A DNA stretch of 15,711 nt from Pseudomonadota bacterium (GCA_023390955.1 JAEWBW010000581.1:1-15711), one strand, 5' to 3'; positions 6,557-14,412 are shown, counted from the first letter of the stretch. Notes: generated from the letters alone by a model not told the origin. Program-made: numbers and translations.

Positions 6557-7474
6557 ATGGCTTCCAGCCTTCTCACGAACTCCGCCGCAATGACCGCTCT
6601 GCAGACCCTGCGGTCGGTCAGCTCGAGCCTCTCCACCACGCAGAACCGGATCTCGACCGGCCAGCGCGTCTCGACCGCGTCGGACAACTCCGCCTATTGG
6701 TCGATCGCGACCTCGATGCGGGCCGACAACGCCGCGCTTTCCGCCGTGTCCGACTCGCTCGGCCTGTCGGCGGCGACCGTTGACACCGAATACACCGCGC
6801 TGACCTCGGTCATCGGCAGCGACGGCAACTCCGGCCTGAACAAGCTCGAGGCGCTGCTCGTCGAAGCCAAGACCGCCGGTATCGATCGCAAGAAGATCCA
6901 GTCGGAAATCACCCAGATCCAGCAGGACATGAAGAACACCGCCGCTTCGGCGACGTTCAACGGCGTGAACTGGCTGAGCACCAACGCGACCACCCCGGCG
7001 ACCGTCAACCTGGTGTCGTCGTTCTCCCGCGTCGGCGGTACGCCCACGATCAACACGATCACGGTGACCGTTGCCAACTACTCGCTGTACACCAGCACGC
7101 AGGCCGGCATCCTGGACACGGTCAACGCCACCACCACGGTGTCGCTCGACACCATGGACATCAGCGCGTTGACCGATTCGCCCGCTGACCAGACCACGCT
7201 CGATGGCCTCATTGCGCAGGTCACCGGCGCGATCAACACGGTCAGCCAGTCGGCCGCCGACCTTGGCGCCATCAAGAACCGCATCTCGAACAACACCGAG
7301 TTCGTGAAGTCTCTGATGGACTCGGTGACCCGCGGTATCGGCCAGCTGGTCGACGCCGACATGAACGCCGAATCGACCCGTCTGCAGGCCCTCCAGGTCC
7401 AGCAGCAGCTCGGCGTCCAGGCGCTCTCGATCGCCAACCAGAACAGCCAGAGCATCCTGTCGCTGTTCAAGTAA
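6557..7474 (+). CDS. lafA2: Flagellin, short lateral (LafA) type, second copy
   Basis: This is the second filament subunit, 305 residues and closely related to the first copy. By eye the first 143 residues differ from it at 18 positions, mostly conservative. The last 65 differ at only four (NRIS for NRID, TE for TN, I for L, final K for R). Most divergence is in the surface region (about 150-215). The N-terminus is MASSLLTNSAAMTALQTLR and the C-terminus ends SILSLFK. The duplication includes the leader. Both proteins look intact, so the filament may mix two subunits, or one may dominate. A hairpin with a UUCG loop follows at 7506-7531. Confidence 0.9.
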   Translation: MASSLLTNSAAMTALQTLRSVSSSLSTTQNRISTGQRVSTASDNSAYWSIATSMRADNAALSAVSDSLGLSAATVDTEYTALTSVIGSDGNSGLNKLEALLVEAKTAGIDRKKIQSEITQIQQDMKNTAASATFNGVNWLSTNATTPATVNLVSSFSRVGGTPTINTITVTVANYSLYTSTQAGILDTVNATTTVSLDTMDISALTDSPADQTTLDGLIAQVTGAINTVSQSAADLGAIKNRISNNTEFVKSLMDSVTRGIGQLVDADMNAESTRLQALQVQQQLGVQALSIANQNSQSILSLFK

Positions 7475-7505
7475 GCTCTGGTCTTCGGCCAAAAGCTTCG
7501 ACAAT

Positions 7506-7531
7506 GACCGTGCTCCTTCGGGAGCACGGTC
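7506..7531 (+). terminator. Perfect UUCG-tetraloop hairpin after lafA2
   Basis: GACCGTGCTCC (7506-7516) and GGAGCACGGTC (7521-7531) are perfect complements, 11 bp, closed by the exceptionally stable loop TTCG (7517-7520). The hairpin lies about 30 nt after the lafA2 stop, as a terminator would. No T-run follows (tacaccgcg), so it may act with another factor or mainly protect the abundant flagellin mRNA from 3' decay. Confidence 0.65.
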
Positions 7532-7751
7532 TACACCGCGACCGGCGGCCGTAATTATCCGGCTGCGATAAACTGTCTCAGCTCTGCGCCGCCCGCTACC
7601 GGGCATCGCGTGACGATCCGCCGGTCATCTGTTCCGGCCTCATGCAGAATTGCAACGCTCGCGACGCGCGCTCGTACGCCAGCGCCATGCGCAACCTTCA
7701 GACAAGGTTGGCAGCAGAGTGTCCTTTGCATTCGCATTGGTACGAGGTCAC
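7532..7751 (+). other. lafA2-fliF intergenic region
   Basis: This 220-bp stretch should contain the promoter for the fliF run, but no sigma-54 (GG-N10-GC) or clear sigma-28 site was found at proper spacing. A TGCGATAA sequence (7564-7571) resembles a sigma-28 -10 element, but no -35 partner sits at the usual distance. CAACCTT (7692-7698) and AAGGTTG (7704-7710) make a 7-bp hairpin with a 5-nt loop about 40 nt before the fliF start. The fliF frame is open back to an ATG at 7650, which could be a longer N-terminus. Confidence 0.35.
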
Positions 7752-9380
7752 ATGCTCAGTCGAGCGCAGATGCAGCAGCTGCTCAACAACCTGCTGGAGC
7801 TCGGGCCGCGACGCCTGATGGCGCTCGGGCTGATCGGCTTTGCCGTGCTCGTGACCGTCGTGGGCGGCACCTACTATCTGAGCCGACCTGAATTCGAGCC
7901 GCTCTACACGGGTCTCACCCGCGAGGACGTGACCCGGATCGGCGCCGCGCTGCGCGAACAGAATATCGCTTTCGACGTCAATGCGGGCGGAGACGCGGTG
8001 TCCGTGCGTCCGAGCCAGACCATGCAGGCGCGCATGCTGCTGGCGGAGAAAGGGCTGCCGACCAGCGCCAATTCGGGCTACGAGCTGTTCGACAAGATCG
8101 GCTCGCTCGGCCTGACCTCCTTCATGCAGGAAGTGACGAAGCTGCGCGCGCTCGAAGGTGAGATCGCACGCACCGTGCAATTGATGAAGGGCGTCAAGGC
8201 GGCGCGGGTTCATATCGTGATGCCGGTGCGAGGCTCGTTCCGCGCCACGCAGCAGCCGCCCTCGGCCTCCGTTGTGCTGCGCACCGATGGCGCGATCGAA
8301 GCGCGCACCGCGCAGTCAATCCGCCATCTCGTCGCGGCTGCCATCCCCGGCATGACCCGCGACAAGGTCACGGTGCTGGACGCCGACGGCTCGATGCTGC
8401 TCGCCGAGGAAGACGAGGGGAGCGCCGCGCCGACCAAGATGGCGAGCCTGCAGAAGCTGGTCGGCCAGATGGTGCAGGAGAACATCCGCAAGGCACTGAC
8501 GCCTTATCTTGGCCTCGACAATTTCGAGGTCAGCGTCGCCCCGCAGCTCTCGACCGACAAGCGCCAGGTCAACGAGACCGTCTACGACCCGGAATCGCGC
8601 GCCGAACGCTCCGTCCGCAACGTTCGCGAAAAGGAAACCTCGCAGAACGCGGACCGTTCGACGCCGACGACGGTGCAGCAGAACCTGCCGGATCAGCAGG
8701 TCAATGCCGGCGGCGGCAAGAACTCCAACGAGGAGAAGAACCGCCGCGAGGACGTCACCAATTTCGAGGTGTCGTCCAAGACCACGACGACGGTCAGCGA
8801 CGGCTATTCGGTCAAGAAGCTCTCCATCGCGATCCTGATCAACCGCGCGCGGCTCGTCACCGATCTCGGCGACAAGACCAACCAGGCCATCCTCGACAGC
8901 AAGATCGCCGAGATCAGCGCGCTCGCGGCCACGGCCGGCGGGCTCGACAAGCAGCGCGGCGACCAGATCCAGGTCACGGCCGTCGACTTCGTCGAAGGCT
9001 CGCGCGAGCTCGCTCCGGTGCCGCCGATCAGCTTCGTCGAGATGCTGAACCGGCAGATGGGAAGCTTCATCAACGCCATCACGATCCTGGCAGTTGCCGT
9101 GATGCTCGTCTGGTTCGGCCTTCGTCCAGCGGTCAACGGCATCCTGGCTCACCGCGCACAGCAGGAGCAGGTCGAAGCGGCCGAGGAAGCCGCGCAGCTC
9201 GAGGCCGCCGCGGCGTTGTCGCTGCCGGACAGCGAGGAAGCCGAGCTCAACCTCGTCGAGGACCTCGAAGGCAAGATGCAGCGGACGCCGCAGAAGCGGC
9301 TTGAGCAGATCGTCCGTCTCGACCAGATGCAGGCGGCCGCGATCCTGAAAGACTGGATGCGGCGCGAGGAGGCAGCATGA
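7752..9380 (+). CDS. fliF: Flagellar MS-ring protein FliF
   Basis: FliF forms the MS ring in the inner membrane, the base on which the rod, export gate and rotor are built. From ATG 7752 the protein has 542 residues, a normal size. It has a first membrane segment (about 21-43, MALGLIGFAVLVTVVGGTYY), a YscJ/FliF ring-building region with the 'RPEFEPLYTGLTREDVTRIG' start, and a second ring domain containing 'VTVLDADGSMLL'. A polar linker rich in Asn/Gln/Glu follows (about 300-340), then a second membrane segment (about 439-460). The cytoplasmic tail, 'TPQKRLEQIVRLDQMQAAAILKDWM', is the expected FliG-binding end. The start at 7752 was preferred over ATG 7650 because GAGGT precedes it and the 34-residue extension is very basic and unlike FliF. 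The stop overlaps the next gene by 4 nt. Confidence 0.95.
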   Translation: MLSRAQMQQLLNNLLELGPRRLMALGLIGFAVLVTVVGGTYYLSRPEFEPLYTGLTREDVTRIGAALREQNIAFDVNAGGDAVSVRPSQTMQARMLLAEKGLPTSANSGYELFDKIGSLGLTSFMQEVTKLRALEGEIARTVQLMKGVKAARVHIVMPVRGSFRATQQPPSASVVLRTDGAIEARTAQSIRHLVAAAIPGMTRDKVTVLDADGSMLLAEEDEGSAAPTKMASLQKLVGQMVQENIRKALTPYLGLDNFEVSVAPQLSTDKRQVNETVYDPESRAERSVRNVREKETSQNADRSTPTTVQQNLPDQQVNAGGGKNSNEEKNRREDVTNFEVSSKTTTTVSDGYSVKKLSIAILINRARLVTDLGDKTNQAILDSKIAEISALAATAGGLDKQRGDQIQVTAVDFVEGSRELAPVPPISFVEMLNRQMGSFINAITILAVAVMLVWFGLRPAVNGILAHRAQQEQVEAAEEAAQLEAAAALSLPDSEEAELNLVEDLEGKMQRTPQKRLEQIVRLDQMQAAAILKDWMRREEAA

Positions 9381-10060
9381 ACGCGGCAATCGGAAAACTC
9401 CTCACCCAGTTCGACGCCAACGGCAACGGCAGAAGCAAGCCCGCCGACAAGCCGAAGGTCCCGGAGTTCGTAGCGCGGCCGAAGGAGGCCAGGCACGAGC
9501 TGCAGTTGCAGCTTCCGCCGCAAGCTCAGCCGCAGCCCCAGCCGGCGGCACCAAAGGCGGAGACGCCGGTCAGTCTGATCGACGACGCCTATCGGCGCGG
9601 CCATGCCGCAGCGCTCGCGGAAAGCGACGCGCGGCTCGCGGAAGAACGTGTCCGCGGCGCCATCAGGCTCGGCGAGGAGAAGGCCAAATGGTCCGACCAG
9701 CAGGCGGTCGCGATCGTGAACGGAATTGGCGCCGCCTGCCGCGAGATCGAGAACAATATCGCAACCTCGGTCGCCCGTATCCTGCAGCCCTTCCTGGCTG
9801 AGGCAGTGCGCGACAAGGCCGTCGCCGCACTAGTCGAACAGATCTCGGAGATGACCGGTCAGTCGCCGGTATCGATGTTCCGGATCAGCGGTCCGAGCGA
9901 GCTGATCGACCTCGTTAGGGCGCAGCTCAATGCTGCCGGGCGGACCGGGATTGAATATCAGACCGCGGAAACCGGCGAGGTTCGCGTCATTGCGGACCAG
10001 ACCGTGATCGAGACGCAGCTTTCGACATGGCTCGAGCGCCTGAAGGAGGCGCGCCGGTAG
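9377..10060 (+). CDS. fliH: FliH-like flagellar export regulator
   Basis: FliH binds the export ATPase FliI and links it to the C ring. This 227-residue protein is only weakly conserved. It has a Gln/Pro-rich N-terminal stretch (about 48-62, alternating Q and P), then 'DDAYRRGHAAALAESDARLAEERVRGAIRLGEEK', of which the YRRGHAAALAESDARLAEER part (about 72-91) resembles the FliH coiled-coil entry. A C-terminal alpha/beta domain follows, with ILQPFLAEAVRDKAV at about 136-150 and an end of TQLSTWLERLKE. Helix-rich composition, length and the position right after fliF (ATGA overlap) support FliH. No fliG lies between, and fliI is not in the window. It could instead be a taxon-specific basal-body protein. 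Confidence 0.6.
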   Translation: MNAAIGKLLTQFDANGNGRSKPADKPKVPEFVARPKEARHELQLQLPPQAQPQPQPAAPKAETPVSLIDDAYRRGHAAALAESDARLAEERVRGAIRLGEEKAKWSDQQAVAIVNGIGAACREIENNIATSVARILQPFLAEAVRDKAVAALVEQISEMTGQSPVSMFRISGPSELIDLVRAQLNAAGRTGIEYQTAETGEVRVIADQTVIETQLSTWLERLKEARR

Positions 10061-10064
10061 GACT

Positions 10065-11384
10065 ATGAGCGACGACAAACAAGAGCTTGTCATCATTCGC
10101 AGGCGTGGCGCGTACGAGGACGCACCACCCAAGGGAGGCGTGTGGAAAATTGCCTATGCCGACTTCATGACGGCGATGATGGCGTTCTTCCTCGTGATGT
10201 GGCTGCTCAACTCGCTCAACCAGGATCAGCGGCAGGTCGTCGCCAGCGTTTTCAATCCGATTCAACTGTCGGAAAGTGCTCCCGCGCCTAAAGGCCTGAA
10301 GGATCCGATGAAGAAGGATCCGGCTTCTTTCGAAGGGCAGGACGGCAAGCACCAACCGTCGGGCCCGACCGAAGAGCGCCGCGGCGACTCGCCGACGGCT
10401 GAAAAGCCGGCGTTCTATGAAGAGAAGGTTCTCTTCCGCGATCCCTATGTGACGCTGTCCGAGATCGTGTCCGGCGCGAACCAGGCGACGGGGCAGCGCC
10501 GCGTCGGCGCGCTGAGCTCGTTGGAGGAGGACGGCTTGAAGGGCGGCGATGCTTATCGCGATCCCTTCGATCCCGGCTATTGGCAACTTGCTCCGCCACC
10601 GAAGGAATCTGCGCGCGAGGCCAAGCCGGCTCCGGACCGCGCCGGGCGTGTCAAGGTTGCGAGCGCGAATCAGCGCGAGCCAGAGTCGATGCGGCAGGGC
10701 CCGATCGCCGATGCCGGTTCGAGCGCCGCAATACCCAGCGCGCAGGATGCGCCCGCGGGCACGTCGCCCCTGCTGCCGCCGGGGTCGACGCCCGCGTCGC
10801 CTGCACGCGAGGGCAACGCACAGGCCAATCCTCAAGCGAATCCCAAGGCCAACTCTCAGGCTAACGCGCAGCCTAATCCGCCAAAGGAAGCCGAGCCGCG
10901 CGACGGCACGCCGGCGCAGCAACCGACCGCCAGCCAGCTGCAATCCGCGATCGTCAACGCACTGTCCGACATCAAGGCAGGCGCCGGGCCCGCGGCCGAG
11001 GTGCGTCAAGTCGAGGAAGGCCTTCTCGTCAGCCTCACCGACGACGCAACTTTCGGCATGTTCGCGGTCGGCTCCGCGGAGCCGCGTCCGGAGCTCATTC
11101 GCGTGATCGACAAGATCGGGCCGCTCCTGACCAAGCGCGGGGGCACGATCATCATCCGTGGTCATACCGACAACCGGCCCTACCGTTCCGAAACCTATGA
11201 CAATTGGCGGCTGTCGACGGCGCGCGCGCAGATGGCCTATTACATGCTGGTCCGCTCCGGCGTGGATGCGCTGCGGATCGAACATGTCGAAGGCTATGCC
11301 GAGCGGCGCCCGAAACTTCCGAACGATCCGGCCGCGGCGCAGAACCGCCGCATCGAGATCCTGATCCGGGACAAACGCACGTGA
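10065..11384 (+). CDS. motB: Flagellar stator protein MotB with long linker
   Basis: MotB anchors the stator to peptidoglycan and, with MotA, conducts the ions that drive rotation. The 439-residue protein begins with a cytoplasmic basic segment. One membrane helix (about 33-54) follows, in the signature KIAYADFMTAMMAFFLVMWL, where Asp33 is the expected ion-binding residue. A very long Pro/Ala/Gln-rich periplasmic linker (about 70-300) includes a tetrapeptide repeat. The C-terminal OmpA-like domain (about 315-437) carries GHTDN (366-370) and NRRIEI (427-432) for peptidoglycan binding. The linker makes the protein longer than enteric MotB (about 308 residues). AAGGAGG at 10043-10049 lies inside the upstream gene; GGTAGGA (10056-10062) is closer to the start. 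motA is not in the window. The stop overlaps the motC GTG (GTGA, 11381-11384). Confidence 0.95.
   Translation: MSDDKQELVIIRRRGAYEDAPPKGGVWKIAYADFMTAMMAFFLVMWLLNSLNQDQRQVVASVFNPIQLSESAPAPKGLKDPMKKDPASFEGQDGKHQPSGPTEERRGDSPTAEKPAFYEEKVLFRDPYVTLSEIVSGANQATGQRRVGALSSLEEDGLKGGDAYRDPFDPGYWQLAPPPKESAREAKPAPDRAGRVKVASANQREPESMRQGPIADAGSSAAIPSAQDAPAGTSPLLPPGSTPASPAREGNAQANPQANPKANSQANAQPNPPKEAEPRDGTPAQQPTASQLQSAIVNALSDIKAGAGPAAEVRQVEEGLLVSLTDDATFGMFAVGSAEPRPELIRVIDKIGPLLTKRGGTIIIRGHTDNRPYRSETYDNWRLSTARAQMAYYMLVRSGVDALRIEHVEGYAERRPKLPNDPAAAQNRRIEILIRDKRT
10821..10880 (+). repeat. Five 12-bp units encoding a tetrapeptide repeat in the MotB linker
   Basis: MotB residues 253-272 read QANP, QANP, KANS, QANA, QPNP, five in-frame 12-bp units. 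The DNA units differ at several mostly third positions, so the repeat is not a fresh expansion and is selectively maintained or old. It lies in the disordered linker between the membrane helix and the peptidoglycan-binding domain. Confidence 0.8.
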
Positions 11385-12559
11385 TCCGGCGAAGCGCCCT
11401 TGCCGGATTGCTGATGCAGTTAACCGCCACGATGGCATTTGCCGGCGCGATGCCCGCCGCGTTGTCGGGCGAGCCTTACGAACTCGTGCGCTCGTTGCAG
11501 TCGGTTCAGGACGGCATCGCCCGCGGCGACGTCGCAGCCCACACCGGCCATCTCGCTTTGATCCGGCAGGTCGGCGAAAAGCTTCTCGCCGCCGATCCCG
11601 GCGTGTGGAGCAACCCTCAGAACGGCCAGGCCGTTGTCGTCTATCTGCTCAGTGGCGGCGCGCCGCAGATGGTCCGGAAGCTGCCCCGCGACAAGATCAA
11701 TGTCGACGAGCGGCTGTTCAATGGCGCACTCGCCTACGCCGAGGGCCGTCAGGACGAAGCCCGCGAACTCCTCAAGGATGTCAAGCCGCGCGCCATCCCG
11801 CGCAGCCTGAGCGGGCCGATCGCTCTGGTCCAAGGCGCCCTGCTCTCCAACTCGGATGCGCCGGCCGCGATCGAGCGTCTCGACGACGCGCGCCTGCTGC
11901 TGCCCGGAACGCTCGTGGAAGAGGCGGCGCTTCGGCGCGAAATCGTGCTCGTCGGCCAGGCCGAGGATTTCGACAAGTTCGAGTTCCTGACCCAGGCCTA
12001 TGTCCGGCACTATCGCAGCTCAGTCTATGCCGCCGATTTCTGGCAGCGCCTGTCGACGGTGCTGTCGCGTTCGAGCTTCGCCCTGGAGGAACGTCGCTTC
12101 GCGCGGATCGCAACCCTGCTGGAGCAGGTCGATCGCGCCACCCGTCTCAAGCTTCTCCTCGTGGTCGGAAAGAAGGCGCTGGTTCACGGTCGCCTCGCCG
12201 TGGTGCGTCTTGCAGGCGAGCAGGCGCTGTCGCTTGCCGAGGAGGCGGGCGAACGCGAGCGCGCGCATCTCCTGCGCGGCGCGGCGCGGGCGATCGCCGA
12301 GGAATATGACGCCGGGCTTGCGGAGCTGAAGGCGATCGACCGGTCGAAATTGCCGGAGCAGGAAGCATCCCTACTCAATGCAACGATCCAGCTCGTGCTC
12401 GATGTTCGCAAGCCCTTCGCAGCTTCCGCCTCCGCGACTGCCGACAAGCCGCCGCCGACTCCGGCGCGCGTCGATCTCGCATCGTCGGCAGCCGTGCTGG
12501 AACAGGCACACAAGCATCTCGGAGAGCTCGAACTCTTGACGAAGGACCGCCGCCGATGA
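11381..12559 (+). CDS. motC: Periplasmic motility protein MotC
   Basis: MotC is a rhizobial periplasmic protein required for motor rotation. It is thought to act with MotB and to be stabilised by MotE. The 392-residue product starts at a GTG within the motB stop (GTGA). From there the N-terminus is a good Sec signal peptide (RRSALAGLLMQLTATMAFAG, cleavage near residue 25). The frame is also open upstream to an ATG at 11204, but that part is Arg-rich out-of-frame translation of motB. The mature sequence opens with 'YELVRSLQSVQDGIARGD', a typical MotC start. It continues as alpha-helical repeats, including a 'VWSNPQNGQAVVVYLLSGG' block, and ends with a Pro/Ala linker and a short helix. Overlap with motB upstream and fliK downstream (ATGA) suggests linked translation. 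Confidence 0.85.
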   Translation: MIRRSALAGLLMQLTATMAFAGAMPAALSGEPYELVRSLQSVQDGIARGDVAAHTGHLALIRQVGEKLLAADPGVWSNPQNGQAVVVYLLSGGAPQMVRKLPRDKINVDERLFNGALAYAEGRQDEARELLKDVKPRAIPRSLSGPIALVQGALLSNSDAPAAIERLDDARLLLPGTLVEEAALRREIVLVGQAEDFDKFEFLTQAYVRHYRSSVYAADFWQRLSTVLSRSSFALEERRFARIATLLEQVDRATRLKLLLVVGKKALVHGRLAVVRLAGEQALSLAEEAGERERAHLLRGAARAIAEEYDAGLAELKAIDRSKLPEQEASLLNATIQLVLDVRKPFAASASATADKPPPTPARVDLASSAAVLEQAHKHLGELELLTKDRRR

Positions 12560-13866
12560 CCAAGCTCAATGGCACCTCCGCGCATCTGTTCGCCGGTCTT
12601 GCCGAAAGCCTCAAGACGCGCGGAGCATCCCGCTTCGACAAGACCGCGGGCGCCAAGACACCGGACAAGGCGTTTCGCGATCTGCTTCACACCGTGTCAA
12701 ACGCTGCGCCAAAGACGCTCGTCGATCAGGCGGCCGACGGGCCCAAGAAGGCGGACGCGCTGCGTCCACGCCTTGCGCGATTTGCCGAGCGCGACGAGCT
12801 GAAGGACGAGACGGTCGACGAGCGCACGGAAACGACCGAAGAGCCGGGACCGTCGAACAAGCCTGCTTCGCTCGATCCCGCGCCGAAGGTGGAGAATGTC
12901 CAGAGCCGGTTAAGCCTGCCGAATACTGCAGGACAAGAACTCGTCGCGGCGCAGGTTGTCGAGCCGCAGATGCAGGCTCAGACACAGGAACAGGTCCAAG
13001 CGGCGCCGCGGCCGCAATTGCCCGCCGATGACAAGAAGAACGTCCCCGTACGATCCGCGGCCGGACAGGAATCGCCGGCCGCAAGCCTTGCGAAGACGCT
13101 GGCAGCAGACACGCCAAAGCCTGCTGCGCGCGTGGAAGGGGCTGCGACAGCGCCGCAAGCCACCGCATCCATGCCGGGGGCTGTGCCTGCGACGTCCGGC
13201 TTCGAAGCGGTCACCGCCAACATCGAGCAGGCCGCAAAGGTGATGACGCGCGAGGCCCTGCCCGAGGTGACGAAGGTCACCGTGCTCCAGCAGGAAACCC
13301 ATCTTCCTCCGGTCGCGCAATTCACCGCGCCCCAGCAGGTCGCGCATGCGGTCGTGGCGGAGCTCGATGGCACCGCGGCGCCGGCTCCGGCCGCTGCGTC
13401 CACCGCGCCGTCACAGGGCAATGCACCCGATCAGCCGCTAAAGCTCCTGACTATCAGCCTGGAGCCGCCCGCGCTCGGCAATGTCACCGTGCGGTTGCGC
13501 CTGGTCGGCACCGAAGTTTCCGTCCATCTCGCGGCGGACCGCAAGGACACCAGCCAGATGCTCGACCAGCAGCGCGACTCGATCCGCGAGCTGATGCAGA
13601 CGGCCGGCTATGTCGCCGACGTCGCGCCGGTCCAGCATGGCTCGCTCGACGGATTCCAGGCTGGCGCCGGTGGTCAGTCGCAGTCTTCGCTGGCCGGTCA
13701 GCAGCAGGCGCCGAGCGGGCAAGGCGCGTCCGATAACTCCAATCAATCGTCCGGCCAGCCGCAGGGAGGCGCAAGGCAGGCGCGGGACGAACGTCAATCA
13801 CATCAGGAGGCGCGTCGTGAACAGGATGTGGTGCCGCAGACTCGTCGCGGCCCTGTTTATCTCTAG
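12556..13866 (+). CDS. fliK: Hook-length control protein FliK (formerly MotD)
   Basis: FliK measures hook length and switches export from hook to filament subunits. In Sinorhizobium the gene after motC, first named motD, was shown to be FliK. The 436-residue protein has the expected plan: a low-complexity N-terminal two-thirds rich in Ala, Gln, Pro and Lys (the secreted ruler part), and a conserved C-terminal hook domain (about 295-375). The domain has LKLLTISLEPPALGNVTVRL, then VHLAADRKDTSQMLDQQRD and 'LREL'-like helices ending in DVAPVQHGSLDG. A Gln/Ser/Gly-rich tail follows. The final 50 nt also encode the start of the transglycosylase gene in another frame, which may explain the Arg/Gln-rich end. 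Its position beside flgE fits its function. Confidence 0.85.
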   Translation: MTKLNGTSAHLFAGLAESLKTRGASRFDKTAGAKTPDKAFRDLLHTVSNAAPKTLVDQAADGPKKADALRPRLARFAERDELKDETVDERTETTEEPGPSNKPASLDPAPKVENVQSRLSLPNTAGQELVAAQVVEPQMQAQTQEQVQAAPRPQLPADDKKNVPVRSAAGQESPAASLAKTLAADTPKPAARVEGAATAPQATASMPGAVPATSGFEAVTANIEQAAKVMTREALPEVTKVTVLQQETHLPPVAQFTAPQQVAHAVVAELDGTAAPAPAAASTAPSQGNAPDQPLKLLTISLEPPALGNVTVRLRLVGTEVSVHLAADRKDTSQMLDQQRDSIRELMQTAGYVADVAPVQHGSLDGFQAGAGGQSQSSLAGQQQAPSGQGASDNSNQSSGQPQGGARQARDERQSHQEARREQDVVPQTRRGPVYL

Positions 13867-14401
13867 CGCAGGCACTGTCGCTGCTGCGGGCGCGGACGGC
13901 TTGCCGTCCTGCGAGCGCGAGATGGCGCGGGCAGCGAAGCTGCACGGCATTCCGCTCGGCATTCTCTTTGCTGTCGGCCTCACCGAAACCGGACGCCGCG
14001 GCGTGCTCTATCCTTACGCGCTGGGCGCCGATGGCCAGACCGTGTTCGCCAAGAACCTCGACGATGCCGTCGCGAACTTCGAGGCGATGCGGCGTCGCGG
14101 CCTCAAGCTGATCGATCTCGGCTGCATGCAGATCAATCACCACTATCACGGTGAAAAATTCGACTCCGTGCGCGCGATGTTCGATCCCGCCCGGAATGTC
14201 GACTATGCGGCGCGCTTCCTCAAGGAGTTGAAGCAGCGTGAGGGCAGCTGGACCATGGCGGTCGCCCGCTACAATGCCGGTCCCAACAACCAGCCGGCGC
14301 AGAAGCGCTACGTCTGCCTGATCGTCGGCCATCTCGTGTCGAGCGGATTCGGCGCCTGGACCGACAAGGCGCGCGCGCTCTGCCAGAAGACGACGACCTG
14401 A
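13817..14401 (+). CDS. Exported lytic transglycosylase, probably flagellum-specific (SltF-like)
   Basis: The product (194 residues from GTG 13817) is a small SLT-fold lytic transglycosylase that cleaves peptidoglycan so that the rod can pass. Visible are a signal peptide (about 1-24, MNRMWCRRLVAALFISSAG), the catalytic region with 'LFAVGLTETGRRG', where Glu57 is the likely acid, DLGCMQIN (100-107) and the closing motif YNAGPNNQ (from Tyr152). GTG 13817 is preferred over ATG 13826 because AGGAGG (13805-13810) lies 6 nt before it. Alphaproteobacterial FlgJ usually lacks a muramidase domain, and a separate enzyme such as Rhodobacter SltF supplies the activity. Location between fliK and flgE supports the same role here. 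The gene overlaps fliK by 50 nt in a different frame. Confidence 0.85.
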   Translation: MNRMWCRRLVAALFISSAGTVAAAGADGLPSCEREMARAAKLHGIPLGILFAVGLTETGRRGVLYPYALGADGQTVFAKNLDDAVANFEAMRRRGLKLIDLGCMQINHHYHGEKFDSVRAMFDPARNVDYAARFLKELKQREGSWTMAVARYNAGPNNQPAQKRYVCLIVGHLVSSGFGAWTDKARALCQKTTT

Positions 14402-14412
14402 CCATGATCCAC

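Noticed and set aside
7552..7571. Sigma-28-like TAAT and TGCGATAA before fliF
   Set aside because: The two elements are separated by only 8 nt instead of about 15, and the region is far from the fliF start; not enough to call a promoter.
7650..7751. 34-residue N-terminal extension of FliF
   Set aside because: The extension is Arg-rich, lacks a convincing ribosome-binding site and does not resemble FliF. ATG 7752 gives the usual FliF N-terminus.
11204..11380. Upstream extension of MotC from ATG 11204
   Set aside because: This part lies entirely within motB in another frame and would bury the signal peptide; GTG 11381 gives a clean signal peptide and a 4-nt overlap.
13610..13816. Upstream extension of the transglycosylase from ATG 13610
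   Set aside because: It is Arg/Ser/Pro-rich out-of-frame fliK sequence and would place about 70 residues before the signal peptide; GTG 13817 has an ideal AGGAGG.
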